Shown: piece by piece, positions 37,221 to 46,257 of the stretch | How the letters are laid out: every line of letters starts with the position of its first letter | Numbering within the stretch: the stretch's first letter is position 1 | Assembly (NCBI RefSeq): GCF_001045455.1 | Contig: NZ_LFNE01000008.1 | Span: 98,244 to 162,243, forward strand | Direction: 5' to 3' | DNA: 64,000 bases | Origin: Chryseobacterium sp. FH2 | GTDB taxonomy: Bacteria; Bacteroidota; Bacteroidia; Flavobacteriales; Weeksellaceae | The notes under the pieces: model-generated | Seen by the model: only the letters and a program-made list of their open reading frames with translations | What the model was told of the DNA's origin: nothing | Database searches by the model: none | Made by a program: the position numbers and the translations under genes

Positions 37221-39449
37221 TTATTGAGATTCTGTATTATTGTTTTCATGGTTTCCTTCTTTTTTATCTACCAGATTTTTGATGATATTTTTTAGTCTCT
37301 GGAATGTAAAAGAACTTAATAATAATATGATTCCCAATATAATAAATGCAATAATTCTGGAAACATTATCCATTTGCCAAACGTCATAAGTATACAATTT
37401 TAAAATCATAATGCCGATCAACATAAAACCTGCTTTGCTGAGCTCGGAAATATCGTTTTTTAAGCCCCTGTAAATAAAAATACTTGCAAGAACAGCCCAG
37501 ATAATGGGTAAATACAGGATGCTGAAGTGGTTTTGAAGTTGGTAAGATTCTGTTATGTTATCTGCATTTCCCAAAATATATAAATGGTATAATTCAAAAC
37601 TTACAAGAATGGTAATCGTAAATGAAATCAACCAATATGAAATATTTGTTTTAAAAAAATCTGATTTAGGGAATATCTTCCAAATTAAATAAACAAAAGG
37701 AATTAGATACAAAAGTTGGAAAATGAAATAGTTTTTTTGAAGTTCCTTTAAAAGCACCGAATCAGTAATTTCCGAGGAAACAAAAGAACTGTTTATGACG
37801 ACCAATAATATAACCTGATATATGAGCCCGGTTTCAAAAAATTTATTAAGCTCCAGGATCTTTCTTAAAAGAAGTAAAACAAATATGTAGCAAATACTAT
37901 ATAAGAAGCTTATACTTAAAATAAATGACAGAGGCTTTTCTGAGATATGATAAATTATTTCCAGTAATAATGCTAAATAAATTACACCATAACTCACAAA
38001 TGTGAATATACCTTCAAAAAAATCGGTTTCGTCTTTTTTACCGGATAGTTTTCTTAGTAAAATTAAATTGGTAAGTGTAGTAATTATAGTTACCGTGCTT
38101 GTCAGGAACACAGGATTGAAAATGATGTTTAGCTGTTTTGCATTATAGTATTCCGTCCAGGTGGTAAACTGAGAAAGGATAACCATTGGAAATAAAACGT
38201 AAAAACATATTTTGAAAATAGTAAGTCTCGTTTTCTTCCAGATAAATAGCAGTAAGGTAGCCTCAATAGCCCAGACACTTGTAATAAGATGCGTTTTAAA
38301 CTGTAAAGCGATGGCAAGTGTCACAAGGCTGATAGTTATTGCTGCAAAAACAGAGTAATTGGTTCCGAAATCTTTTTTTGAGTTTTCTCTGAAAAGTAAA
38401 ATAGAATTAATGAATGCAAAAACAACCGGGAAGATAATGACAGGTTCATATTGTAGTTCGTTGAAAATATAAACCAAGCCAATGATGCTTGAGAAATTTA
38501 TTAGGACCAGCATCAAAATGTCACCAGACGAAAGTTTATTTGTTTTAAAATAATCCTGCAAAGCATATGCATAGAAAATAATATAGGTAAGAATATAAAA
38601 ATAAATAGAAAGAATCTCAGTTTTTTCGGCAGTCCAGTAAAAAAGATAAATGCCTGTAAAAATAAAGGCAATCCACCCTGCGCTTCTCCAGTTTTTAAGA
38701 AAAACGATAACAAGCATTCCTACATTTAATACCGTCAGATAAGTAAAAAGGAAGAGGTAGTTACTTTCTCCTGTACTAATCATTAAAGGGGCTAAAAAAC
38801 CACCAAACAATGAAAAAGTAATTAGAATTTCACTCTTATAATAGTACGAAAGTGCTATTGAAAGTAAAGTAATAATGCTGGTAAGGAAAAATGCAATATT
38901 CTGGCTGAAAAGATGATATTCTCTGAATGCAATGGTGATTGTAAAATATAAAACAGCGATTCCGCCTCCTGTAATGATTGATGAAAAAACAGTATAATTT
39001 TTCCTCAGAAATTGTCCGATAACTATAATAATGGTTCCGATTGCTATTCCGATTGCTACTCTTGTGGTTTCTCCAATCCAGTTTTTGTCAATTGCATATT
39101 TTACAAAATATCCGATTCCTAAAACCAATGTTACAATTCCAATGACTGTTAATGCATTTTGCTTCAGAAAATCAAAAATAGGAGTGAGCCAGTCTTTTTG
39201 TGGTATATCCGGAAATTTTTCTTCTGGTTTGGTTTTGTGTTGATTCGCTTCCGGAAGATCGGCTTTAAAAGAAACTTCAGCCTGTAAAGGAGTGGTTGTT
39301 TGTTGGATAACTTCTATAGGAGATTCAGCTTTATTATCTTTTTTTGTTAATTCAGAAATTTTATTTTCCAATTCATTGATCCTATTATTTAGCCTGTAAT
39401 AAACAAGGAGCGTGACTATTATTAATATGATAATGATTGTATTGTCCAT
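37221..39449 (-). CDS. DUF2339 multi-pass membrane protein
   Basis: 742 residues. Short N-terminal helix, a coiled coil (about 20-45), a polar linker, then more than twenty hydrophobic segments to the C-terminus, the layout of DUF2339 proteins. Glycine-containing helices near residue 95-150 (I-G-I-V-T-L-V-L-G-I-G-Y-F) match the family start. Inner membrane; function unknown. It ends with a polar tail of repeated Glu/Asn. Confidence 0.8.
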   Translation of the reverse strand: MDNTIIIILIIVTLLVYYRLNNRINELENKISELTKKDNKAESPIEVIQQTTTPLQAEVSFKADLPEANQHKTKPEEKFPDIPQKDWLTPIFDFLKQNALTVIGIVTLVLGIGYFVKYAIDKNWIGETTRVAIGIAIGTIIIVIGQFLRKNYTVFSSIITGGGIAVLYFTITIAFREYHLFSQNIAFFLTSIITLLSIALSYYYKSEILITFSLFGGFLAPLMISTGESNYLFLFTYLTVLNVGMLVIVFLKNWRSAGWIAFIFTGIYLFYWTAEKTEILSIYFYILTYIIFYAYALQDYFKTNKLSSGDILMLVLINFSSIIGLVYIFNELQYEPVIIFPVVFAFINSILLFRENSKKDFGTNYSVFAAITISLVTLAIALQFKTHLITSVWAIEATLLLFIWKKTRLTIFKICFYVLFPMVILSQFTTWTEYYNAKQLNIIFNPVFLTSTVTIITTLTNLILLRKLSGKKDETDFFEGIFTFVSYGVIYLALLLEIIYHISEKPLSFILSISFLYSICYIFVLLLLRKILELNKFFETGLIYQVILLVVINSSFVSSEITDSVLLKELQKNYFIFQLLYLIPFVYLIWKIFPKSDFFKTNISYWLISFTITILVSFELYHLYILGNADNITESYQLQNHFSILYLPIIWAVLASIFIYRGLKNDISELSKAGFMLIGIMILKLYTYDVWQMDNVSRIIAFIILGIILLLSSFTFQRLKNIIKNLVDKKEGNHENNNTESQ

Positions 39450-39504
39450 TTGTAGGTTTTATTTTAATCAAATATAATTAATTGTGAGGAATAGCCCATA
39501 AAAC

Positions 39505-39540
39505 AATTAATCCATCACACAAAAATATGATGGATTAATT
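39505..39540 (-). terminator. Hairpin after the 39568 gene with an embedded promoter box
   Basis: Perfect 13-base stem AATTAATCCATCA / TGATGGATTAATT with a 10-base loop. The minus-strand loop carries TATTTTTG (39527-39520), a TAnnTTTG box that could drive the DUF2339 gene starting 70 bases downstream. The T-run after the stem is weak. Confidence 0.5.
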
Positions 39541-39567
39541 GGTAGAGTGATTAAACTATATAAAATT

Positions 39568-40296
39568 CTAATTAGATACTTTGTAAATATAAAAAGAACC
39601 TACACTAGATCCCAGCAAACCAACGTCCAATGCAGTTGACCCGGTGAGTCCAAATGAGATTTTATCTCCCGCCTGGAATGTATAAAGAGAATTAATACTC
39701 GTCTCGGAAATCGTTAAGCTAAGAAGAATAAGATTAGCTCCACTGAATGCACGGCTGTCAATAATTGTTCCTACACCGGCTCTGTTTCTTAGAATTCCGA
39801 TTCCTGGAGAATTTGCCAATATGGAGGCCTGTAGCCCTGTTCCGTAACGGAAAGAGTATCCTATGGCATATATTCCGTTTGAAGGAATTGTATAGGTATT
39901 ATCTGTATCGGAGAATAAGGCAGCTGATCCTACTGATCTTTCTGCTGCAAGAAAGTTAACAGCTCTAAATCCTGTTGGAAATAATGCTAGACTTAATAAG
40001 CTTATCCCTGCTGACTTTTTTGCTGCATATACAGAAGCATTTGTATTAGCATTGATTGTAATACCATCAATTATTAGCTGAGGATCGACCTGGGCAACCT
40101 GAAAGTCACCACCACTATTTAGATTTACTGCTAAAATTTGATATCCCGAAAGTGCAGGAGCGGCCGGCGTCTGTCTGAGTTTCATCGTTCCATTTACGTC
40201 TAGTGTCGCTGTTGGTGTTGTTGTATTAATCCCAACTTGCGAAAAAGCGGAGAAAGAGACTAAAACTCCAATAAGTGTAAAGATGTTAGTTTTCAT
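39568..40296 (-). CDS. Secreted protein of the 'VGINT' type
   Basis: 242 residues. Signal peptide about 1-19 (ending A-F-S-Q) followed by the Bacteroidota signature V-G-I-N-T-T-T-P-T-A-T-L-D-V-N-G. The rest is rich in Ala, Gly and Ser and ends in a strand-like segment; a C1q/TNF-like head is possible but not established. Such proteins are exported and often surface located. No sorting domain is seen. Confidence 0.7.
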   Translation of the reverse strand: MKTNIFTLIGVLVSFSAFSQVGINTTTPTATLDVNGTMKLRQTPAAPALSGYQILAVNLNSGGDFQVAQVDPQLIIDGITINANTNASVYAAKKSAGISLLSLALFPTGFRAVNFLAAERSVGSAALFSDTDNTYTIPSNGIYAIGYSFRYGTGLQASILANSPGIGILRNRAGVGTIIDSRAFSGANLILLSLTISETSINSLYTFQAGDKISFGLTGSTALDVGLLGSSVGSFYIYKVSN

Positions 40297-40658
40297 GGGT
40301 AAATATTTTAATTAGTTTTCTTGTTTAATACTGCAAAAATTATGCCTGTGTCTTGTGGTATTTTTAATGTTTAACTTCAAATAGTACAATATTTTTAATC
40401 ATATATTTTATATTGAGTGATAAAATTCTTTTAAATCATTTATGTTTTAATATATGTAAATATAAAACTTATTTGCAAATATATTCATTAATTTAAATAA
40501 CTCTCTATTTGTTGAATAAATTTTTTGTTAATTAATAATTTCTTATTACACTCTGACCCTATTTTATATCTCGATAAAATGGCTATAATAAATGGGTCAA
40601 AAAAAATCCTGTAAGAATAAACTAACAGGATTGTATAATGATTTTTAGGCCTATTTTT
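40297..40658. other. 362-base intergenic stretch
   Basis: Very AT-rich. It holds the upstream region of the 39568 gene and the pheA terminator. No open frame or structured RNA recognised. Confidence 0.6.
40597..40632 (-). terminator. Terminator of pheA
   Basis: On the minus strand, 8-base stem AATCCTGT / ACAGGATT with a 12-base loop followed by seven T, 27 bases after the pheA stop. Confidence 0.75.
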
Positions 40659-41507
40659 TTAGCTTTCCAAAAGAAATTCTTTATAATTACCCAAAAAATC
40701 TACTTCTGCATGGATTGATTTTAATTCTTCCAATGCATTTTCATGAAGCACATCATTCCATTTTCCGGCTACATTGATGAAAAAGAAATAATTTCCAAGA
40801 CCGGTTTTTAAAGTTCTTGATTCAATTTTGCTGAGATTCATTTTTCTCCATGCAAAAACAGACAGTACCTGATGCAAACCTCCTGCATGATCCTCGGGCA
40901 GGGTTATCAGTAAGCCTGATTTTTCTCCTGATACTTCTAATCTGGCGTTATTGTAATTACTTTGAATTTTAGATATGATAATAAACCGGGTATGATTTTG
41001 TTCAAAATCCTGAATATTCCTATTAATGATTTTTAAGCCATATAAATTAGCTGCAAACTGATTGGCAACAGCAGCTCTTTTAAGTTCCGGATGCTCTGAA
41101 ATATATTTTGCCGCAGCAGCAGTAGAAGAAAATTCTTGTCTTTGTACATTTTTATAATGAGAATCCAAAAAGTGAAAACTCTGGGCCAGTGCCTGAGGAT
41201 GAGAATATATTTTTTCAATATTCTCGGCATCATTTTCAGGATGTATCATCAAATGATGAGCAATAGGCATTACTGCTTCAGCTTCGATTTTAATATTTTG
41301 AGTTTTATATAAATAATCCAGTGTCATAGAAACCGTCCCTTCAATGGAATTTTCTAAAGGAACGACCGCTTTATCTACTTCTCCATTTTCTACAGCTCTG
41401 AAACAATCTAAAATGTTAGCCTGTGGTAAAAGTTCTTGATCCGGGAAAAGCTGGGTCGCGGCAAGTTGCGTAAAGCTGGCCTGTGGTCCCAAAAATGCAA
41501 TCTTCAT
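40659..41507 (-). CDS. pheA: Prephenate dehydratase
   Basis: 282 residues from ATG 41507. PDT domain with A-F-L-G-P-Q-A-S-F-T-Q, V-P-L-E-N-S-I-E-G-T-V and the catalytic-site motif H-T-R-F; a C-terminal ACT domain (about 195-280, with E-S-R for Phe binding). It converts prephenate to phenylpyruvate and is likely feedback-inhibited by phenylalanine. The start nine codons upstream (M-H-F-S) is not conserved-looking and was rejected. No chorismate mutase domain. Confidence 0.92.
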   Translation of the reverse strand: MKIAFLGPQASFTQLAATQLFPDQELLPQANILDCFRAVENGEVDKAVVPLENSIEGTVSMTLDYLYKTQNIKIEAEAVMPIAHHLMIHPENDAENIEKIYSHPQALAQSFHFLDSHYKNVQRQEFSSTAAAAKYISEHPELKRAAVANQFAANLYGLKIINRNIQDFEQNHTRFIIISKIQSNYNNARLEVSGEKSGLLITLPEDHAGGLHQVLSVFAWRKMNLSKIESRTLKTGLGNYFFFINVAGKWNDVLHENALEELKSIHAEVDFLGNYKEFLLES

Positions 41508-41600
41508 GTGTATATAATTAAAACTGAAATGCAAATGTGCAAATAATATAATAAAGTTTAAGTGTAATTCTTAAACCTTAATTCCGGATTTGTATTAAAA

Positions 41601-42014
41601 TTAATCTTCTTTCCAATTTTCTTCAATCAATTTCATTAAAGCCTCAGGACATTTGATGATTTTACCAGTTTTTGCATCTAGAAAGAAAAGGGTAGTGGAA
41701 GCTTCGGTAATTTTAATATGCTCTTCATTGTAAATCTCATATTCGAACTCAATTTTTACTCCCGGAACTTTTTTTATGTAAGTATGAATTTCCAAATTTT
41801 GATCATACAAAGCCGGTTTCAAATACTTAATTTTGTACTCCGAAACAGGCAGCCAAATTCCTTGATTTTCAATCTCGTTATATGACATTCCTATGCTTCG
41901 GAAAAGCTCAACTCGGGCTACTTCAAAGTATTCTGCGTAATTGCCATAGTAAACGTATTTCATGGGGTCTGTTTCTCCGTAACGTACTCGTATTGAGTGT
42001 GTTGTGTGTATCAT
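41601..42014 (-). CDS. Acyl-CoA thioesterase (YbgC/4HBT)
   Basis: 137 residues. Hot-dog fold with the YbgC catalytic motif V-R-Y-G-E-T-D-P-M-K-Y-V-Y-Y-G-N-Y, Asp in the family position. It hydrolyses short acyl-CoA or acyl-ACP in the cytosol. Divergent from dnaA. Confidence 0.88.
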   Translation of the reverse strand: MIHTTHSIRVRYGETDPMKYVYYGNYAEYFEVARVELFRSIGMSYNEIENQGIWLPVSEYKIKYLKPALYDQNLEIHTYIKKVPGVKIEFEYEIYNEEHIKITEASTTLFFLDAKTGKIIKCPEALMKLIEENWKED

Positions 42015-42151
42015 TTTTTTGCTTTACTTATACATACAAATATATTTTTTAATAATCAATACCTGCAAAATTTTTTTTTAAAATAAAAAATTAGACCTTT
42101 GTCTTCCTTCTAAAAAAATGTACTAACCATAGAATAATCGGGGCATAAAAA

Positions 42152-43606
42152 ATGGATGAAAATTTAATGTTGATATGGCAGAAATGTCTTCAGTTCATGC
42201 GAGATAATTTGAACGCTGCTGAAGATAATTCTGATTTGAAAAAGCTTGAGAAATCTTTCGACTTATTGTTTGATAAGGTACAGCCAATTTCGTTGGTTGA
42301 AAACAATCTTACATTGATGGTTCCGAGTGATTTTTACAAGGAATATATTGAGGATAATTATTTATCTCTACTTTCTGCTGCCCTAAAGAAAAATATTGGT
42401 AAAGGAGTCAAACTTTGGTATTCTGTAATGGAAAACAAACCATCTGGGATGGAGAAGCCTGTTACAATGAATATGAAAGGTAAAAGTGTTCCTACACCAA
42501 GAGTTCAGGAAACAATGCCGCAGGGTTTTTCAGCAAATATTGTAAATCCTTTTGTAGTTCCTGGAATCAAAAAAGTAAATATAGACTCTAATCTGAAAGC
42601 AGACTTCTCCTTCGACAATTATGTAGAAGGTGAAAGTAATAAGTTTGCAGCTACAGTAGCTCGTTCTATTGCAAAAAGACCGGGTGCGACAGCTTTCAAT
42701 CCATTGTTTTTATACGGAGGTTACGGAGTGGGTAAAACACACCTTGGCCAGGCTGTTGGTTTAGAAGTAAAAAGCCAGTTTCCTGATAAAGTTGTTCTTT
42801 ATTTATCATCAGAGAAGTTTATCCAGCAGTTTATTTCTGCCGCTAAGGCTCATAAACAAACAGAATTTGCTAACTTCTATCAAATGGTGGATGTATTGAT
42901 TATCGATGATATTCAGTTCTTGTCCGGTAAATCTGCAACTCAGGACAGTTTCTTCCATATTTTTGATTATCTGCATCAAAACGGAAAGCAGATTATCTTG
43001 ACTTCAGATAAGGCTCCGGCGGATATTATGGATATTCAGGACAGGATTGTATCCCGTTTCAAATGGGGACTTTCTGCAGAAATCAAATCTCCGGATATAA
43101 CAACCCGTAAGAAAATTATTGTTGATAAATTAAGCAGGGACGGTATTATTCTTCCGGATGATATGCTTGATTTCTTGGCTGCAGAGGCCAAGACAAACGT
43201 ACGGGAGCTTATTGGGATTATCAATTCAGTGATTGCATATTCTACTGTATATAAATCAGAACTGAGCCTTGAATTGTTGAAGGATACAATCAATAAAATT
43301 GCTGCAAACCAGAAAAAAGTTATCAATATTCCTTATATTCAGGATGTTGTGTGTGACTATTTTGGAATCAAAAAAGAACAGCTTTTATCAAAAACAAGAA
43401 AAAGAGAAATCGCTCTTCCAAGACAATTGGCTATGTATTTTTCAAAAGAGCTTACAAATGCTACTTTCACTAAAATCGGTGAAGAAATGGGAGGGAAAGA
43501 TCATTCAACTGTAATGTACGCCTGTGACACAATCAAAGATGTTTCAAAGATTGATAAGGAAGTGAAAAAATATGTAAAAGACCTTTCTGAAAGGATTAAA
43601 CAATAA
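42152..43606 (+). CDS. dnaA: Chromosomal replication initiator DnaA
   Basis: 484 residues. Domain I (1-85), linker, AAA+ domain with Walker A G-G-Y-G-V-G-K-T-H and Walker B V-L-I-I-D-D-I-Q-F, and C-terminal DNA-binding domain with the signature G-G-K-D-H-S-T-V-M-Y-A. It opens the replication origin. I found no TTATCCACA-type DnaA boxes on either flank, so the origin seems to be elsewhere, as is common in flavobacteria. A terminator follows. Confidence 0.96.
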   Translation: MDENLMLIWQKCLQFMRDNLNAAEDNSDLKKLEKSFDLLFDKVQPISLVENNLTLMVPSDFYKEYIEDNYLSLLSAALKKNIGKGVKLWYSVMENKPSGMEKPVTMNMKGKSVPTPRVQETMPQGFSANIVNPFVVPGIKKVNIDSNLKADFSFDNYVEGESNKFAATVARSIAKRPGATAFNPLFLYGGYGVGKTHLGQAVGLEVKSQFPDKVVLYLSSEKFIQQFISAAKAHKQTEFANFYQMVDVLIIDDIQFLSGKSATQDSFFHIFDYLHQNGKQIILTSDKAPADIMDIQDRIVSRFKWGLSAEIKSPDITTRKKIIVDKLSRDGIILPDDMLDFLAAEAKTNVRELIGIINSVIAYSTVYKSELSLELLKDTINKIAANQKKVINIPYIQDVVCDYFGIKKEQLLSKTRKREIALPRQLAMYFSKELTNATFTKIGEEMGGKDHSTVMYACDTIKDVSKIDKEVKKYVKDLSERIKQ

Positions 43607-43629
43607 GAAATAATTTAATTTAAATATTG

Positions 43630-43665
43630 AAAATGGAGAATAAAATTTATTCTTCATTTTTTATT
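43630..43665 (+). terminator. Terminator of dnaA
   Basis: Fifteen-base inverted repeat (AAAATGGAGAATAAA against TTTATTCTTCATTTT, one G-U) with T-rich tail, 23 bases after the stop. Confidence 0.7.
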
Positions 43666-43673
43666 TAGTTTTG
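43666..43673 (+). promoter_or_regulatory. Promoter box TAGTTTTG before the phosphatase gene
   Basis: TAGTTTTG fits TAnnTTTG, 54 bases before the ATG at 43728, directly after the dnaA terminator. Confidence 0.5.
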
Positions 43674-43727
43674 TAAACTTAAATCAATTTTTATCATTAA
43701 AGGTTTAAATTTAAAAATTAAGTTGCC

Positions 43728-44177
43728 ATGAAAATATTGATGGTTTGTTTAGGGAATATATGTAGAAGCCCTTTAGCAGAAGGAATTATGAAAACAAAAG
43801 TTCCTGAGAATTTTTTTGTTGATTCTGCGGGGACCATTTCTTTGCATGAAGGTAAGCATCCTGATAAAAGGGCGATAAAAATTGCAGCAAACCACAATAT
43901 TGATATTTCAAGTCAAAGATCAAGGCCTGTCACAAAATCGGATTTTGAAGAATTTGATAAAATTTACTGTATGGATATTGATGTTTTGGCAGATGTGGTT
44001 TCAAAAGCCTTAAATGAAAAACAAAGGCAAAAGGTTTCTTTATTTCTGGAAGTTTTGGGTGACCATAAAAATGCGGAGGTTCCTGATCCATATTGGGGAG
44101 GCATGGACGATTTTGAAAATGTTTTTCAGCTTTTGAATAGAGGCTGTGACGCTATCATAAGTCAAATTTTAAAATAA
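43728..44177 (+). CDS. Low-molecular-weight protein-tyrosine phosphatase
   Basis: 149 residues. P-loop V-C-L-G-N-I-C-R-S-P (C-x4-C-R-S variant of C-x5-R-S) at the N-terminus and the catalytic Asp in V-P-D-P-Y-W-G-G (about 122). It removes phosphate from tyrosine in the cytosol, possibly controlling a capsule tyrosine kinase; none is nearby. Start and length are typical. Confidence 0.92.
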   Translation: MKILMVCLGNICRSPLAEGIMKTKVPENFFVDSAGTISLHEGKHPDKRAIKIAANHNIDISSQRSRPVTKSDFEEFDKIYCMDIDVLADVVSKALNEKQRQKVSLFLEVLGDHKNAEVPDPYWGGMDDFENVFQLLNRGCDAIISQILK

Positions 44178-44178
44178 T

Positions 44179-44463
44179 ATGAAACAATTTTTACTTTTCT
44201 TTTTACTAATCTGTAATATCAATAGTTTTAAAAAGTTGAGTTTAAAAATAAAACAGATAATATTAAAATAATTATTAATGGTGAGATTCCCAATGCTGTT
44301 TGTGATTACAGTTGCTTTTATAAGATGTAATGGAACATTGGGGAAAGAAATTCTTACCTTTGCTAAAATTGAAGATGAATGGAAAATTTCAACCATTACA
44401 TTTTTAGTTGAATCAGCCCATCACTTTAAACAACCCTCTTTACAAGAAAGAACTAAAAAATAA
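44179..44463 (+). pseudogene. Relic of a lumazine-binding/NTF2-like secreted protein
   Basis: One frame, interrupted by TAA at 44269. It starts M-K-Q-F-L-L-F-F-L-L-I-C-N (a signal peptide) one base after the phosphatase stop. After the nonsense codon it resumes with the pattern I-L-T-F-A-K-I-E-D-E-W-K-I-S-T-I-T-F, which is the last strand pair of 'putative lumazine-binding' NTF2-like domains. The intervening core (about 50-60 residues) is deleted. The tail overlaps the start of the next gene's ribosome binding region. Confidence 0.65.
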
Positions 44464-44467
44464 TATA

Positions 44468-45166
44468 ATGCTTTTTTTACTTCCAGCTTATCTTTCAGAA
44501 AACACTTCTCTCACTCATTTTTCACCTGTTATAAAAGAATATATCATGCAAACTGATTATTTTTTCGTGGAAAATGAAAAAACGGCTAGAAAAGTTGTTA
44601 AATTTTTCGCTCCGGAGAAAAAGCAATCAGATTTGAAACTTTTTCTTTTAGATAAATACACTGAAAATGCAGATATTAAAGAAGCACAGGAACTGATGCT
44701 GAAAGGACAGGATTTCGGATTGCTTTCAGAAGCCGGGCTTCCATGTATTGCTGATCCCGGAAATTTGATTGTAAAATGGTGCCACGAAAAAAATATTCGG
44801 ATCATTCCTGTTTCAGGGCCTTCGTCGATTATTTTGGCATTGATTTCCAGTGGTTTTAACGGGCAGGAATTTACTTTCAATGGGTATTTACCAATTGACA
44901 AGGGTGAGAAGAAGAAGCAGATTTTACATTTAGAAAGCTTGGTTCAAAAAACAGGTTATTCCCAGATTTTCATGGAAACACCTTATAGAAATAATGCACT
45001 TTTTGAAGATTTGGTTAAATTTTTACCGTCGAATTCAAAGCTTTGTATTGCTGCAAACATCAATGACCCGGAACAGGAGTTTATCAGTACAAAAACGATA
45101 AAAGACTGGCAAAAACAGAAGCCGGAACTTCATAAAATTCCGGCTGTATTTGTTTTGGGTAAATAA
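44468..45166 (+). CDS. SAM-dependent methyltransferase, RsmI-like
   Basis: 232 residues from ATG 44468. Tetrapyrrole methylase fold: Y-F-F-V-E-N-E-K-T-A-R, L-L-S-E-A-G-L-P-C-I-A-D-P-G, and P-V-S-G-P-S-S-I-I-L-A-L. This matches the short Bacteroidota homologues of RsmI, the 16S rRNA C1402 2'-O-methyltransferase; whether the short form has that activity is not certain. Upstream frame extensions overlap the pseudogene and were rejected. Confidence 0.85.
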   Translation: MLFLLPAYLSENTSLTHFSPVIKEYIMQTDYFFVENEKTARKVVKFFAPEKKQSDLKLFLLDKYTENADIKEAQELMLKGQDFGLLSEAGLPCIADPGNLIVKWCHEKNIRIIPVSGPSSIILALISSGFNGQEFTFNGYLPIDKGEKKKQILHLESLVQKTGYSQIFMETPYRNNALFEDLVKFLPSNSKLCIAANINDPEQEFISTKTIKDWQKQKPELHKIPAVFVLGK

Positions 45167-45185
45167 ATTTACTGAAGAAACTCTT

Positions 45186-45219
45186 GCAAATTCTTTTAAT
45201 TTTAATTAAAAGAATTTGC
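45186..45219. terminator. Perfect 16-bp inverted repeat between convergent genes
   Basis: GCAAATTCTTTTAATT mirrored by AATTAAAAGAATTTGC with two central bases. Between two convergent stop codons, so most likely a terminator, although no clean T-run follows on either side. Confidence 0.55.
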
Positions 45220-45249
45220 ATCGTCTTTAAATTTGTGAAAAAATAACAA

Positions 45250-46122
45250 TTATTTTTTTCTTCTGCCTTTCCACTTTCTCCAAAGAAAAATAAGTATTGG
45301 AATCAGCAGAAAAAACGGCCAAAACGAAATTATACCAAGGAAAAAACCAATAAAACTATTCCAGCCTTCTGTAAAAGAATCACCAAAACGACTTCCAAAA
45401 CCTATTTTTGATGTGGTAGAAGTTCTCACTTTTTCTTTATATAAACTTAAGTTTAAAGTGCTGTAATTCACGCGGTCATCTATAAAACGGAGTCTGCCTT
45501 CTGCAACGTCTATTTCATCTTCCAGTTCGCGGATATTTTCCTGAATCTCCAGCATATCTTTCGTTGTTTTGGCACTTTTAAGCATATCCCGATATTTTTC
45601 AAGATAGATTTTCTTGTTTGCTAATTTTATAGACACGTCGGTATATTCTTCTGTGACGTCATTTGATGAAATGTTTTTAGATAATACAGAACCCACACCA
45701 TCTGAAAATGAATCAATTAAAGTATCAAAATTTTTATGTGGAACACGGATTACCAATTCTAAATTTTCGTCAACATCAGTATTTCTGAAATTTTCTTTTT
45801 GAATATAAGCTTTGGTTTTAGTCAGAATTTCACTGATTTGGTTTTGGGCCCTTTTAATATCTCCAACCTGAATAGTCATTTCTCCATTTTTGATGATTTT
45901 TTTTACAATACTATCCGATTTCGGTGAGTTATTGCTTGAAACTGATTTATCATCCGGGAGAAGTTTTTCAGAGATAGCTTGAGGCGGTATTGGTTGCTTA
46001 TTTACCACGTCTTCCTCTTTTAGAGAGACAGACATTGCACTTACAGATTCATTTGCAACTGATTTGTCTTTCTGACAATAAATCAATGTAAGAAAGGATA
46101 ATGATAAGAATAGTTTTTTCAT
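45250..46122 (-). CDS. DUF4349 lipoprotein
   Basis: 290 residues. Lipobox L-I-Y-C (Cys16), a polar linker, then the DUF4349 domain: V-P-H-K-N-F-D-T-L-I-D, a central coiled coil (about 165-215, E-I-Q-E-N-I-R-E-L-E-D-E-I-D) and a C-terminal membrane helix (about 255-277) ending in a lysine/arginine tail. Anchored both by lipid and helix. Function unknown. Confidence 0.8.
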   Translation of the reverse strand: MKKLFLSLSFLTLIYCQKDKSVANESVSAMSVSLKEEDVVNKQPIPPQAISEKLLPDDKSVSSNNSPKSDSIVKKIIKNGEMTIQVGDIKRAQNQISEILTKTKAYIQKENFRNTDVDENLELVIRVPHKNFDTLIDSFSDGVGSVLSKNISSNDVTEEYTDVSIKLANKKIYLEKYRDMLKSAKTTKDMLEIQENIRELEDEIDVAEGRLRFIDDRVNYSTLNLSLYKEKVRTSTTSKIGFGSRFGDSFTEGWNSFIGFFLGIISFWPFFLLIPILIFLWRKWKGRRKK

Positions 46123-46257
46123 GTTACATTTTTTTTAATTTCATCAAAGATTATGCTTAAAACAGTATATTAGGTTATAATTTTAATTGTTATACTATCA
46201 ATTTATAAATCCATATTTGAAGATGTTACAATTGAAATTATTTTATATTTTTATTGA

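Noticed and set aside
42015..43727. Replication origin next to dnaA
   Set aside because: No TTATNCACA-like DnaA boxes or AT-rich 13-mer arrays seen on either flank.
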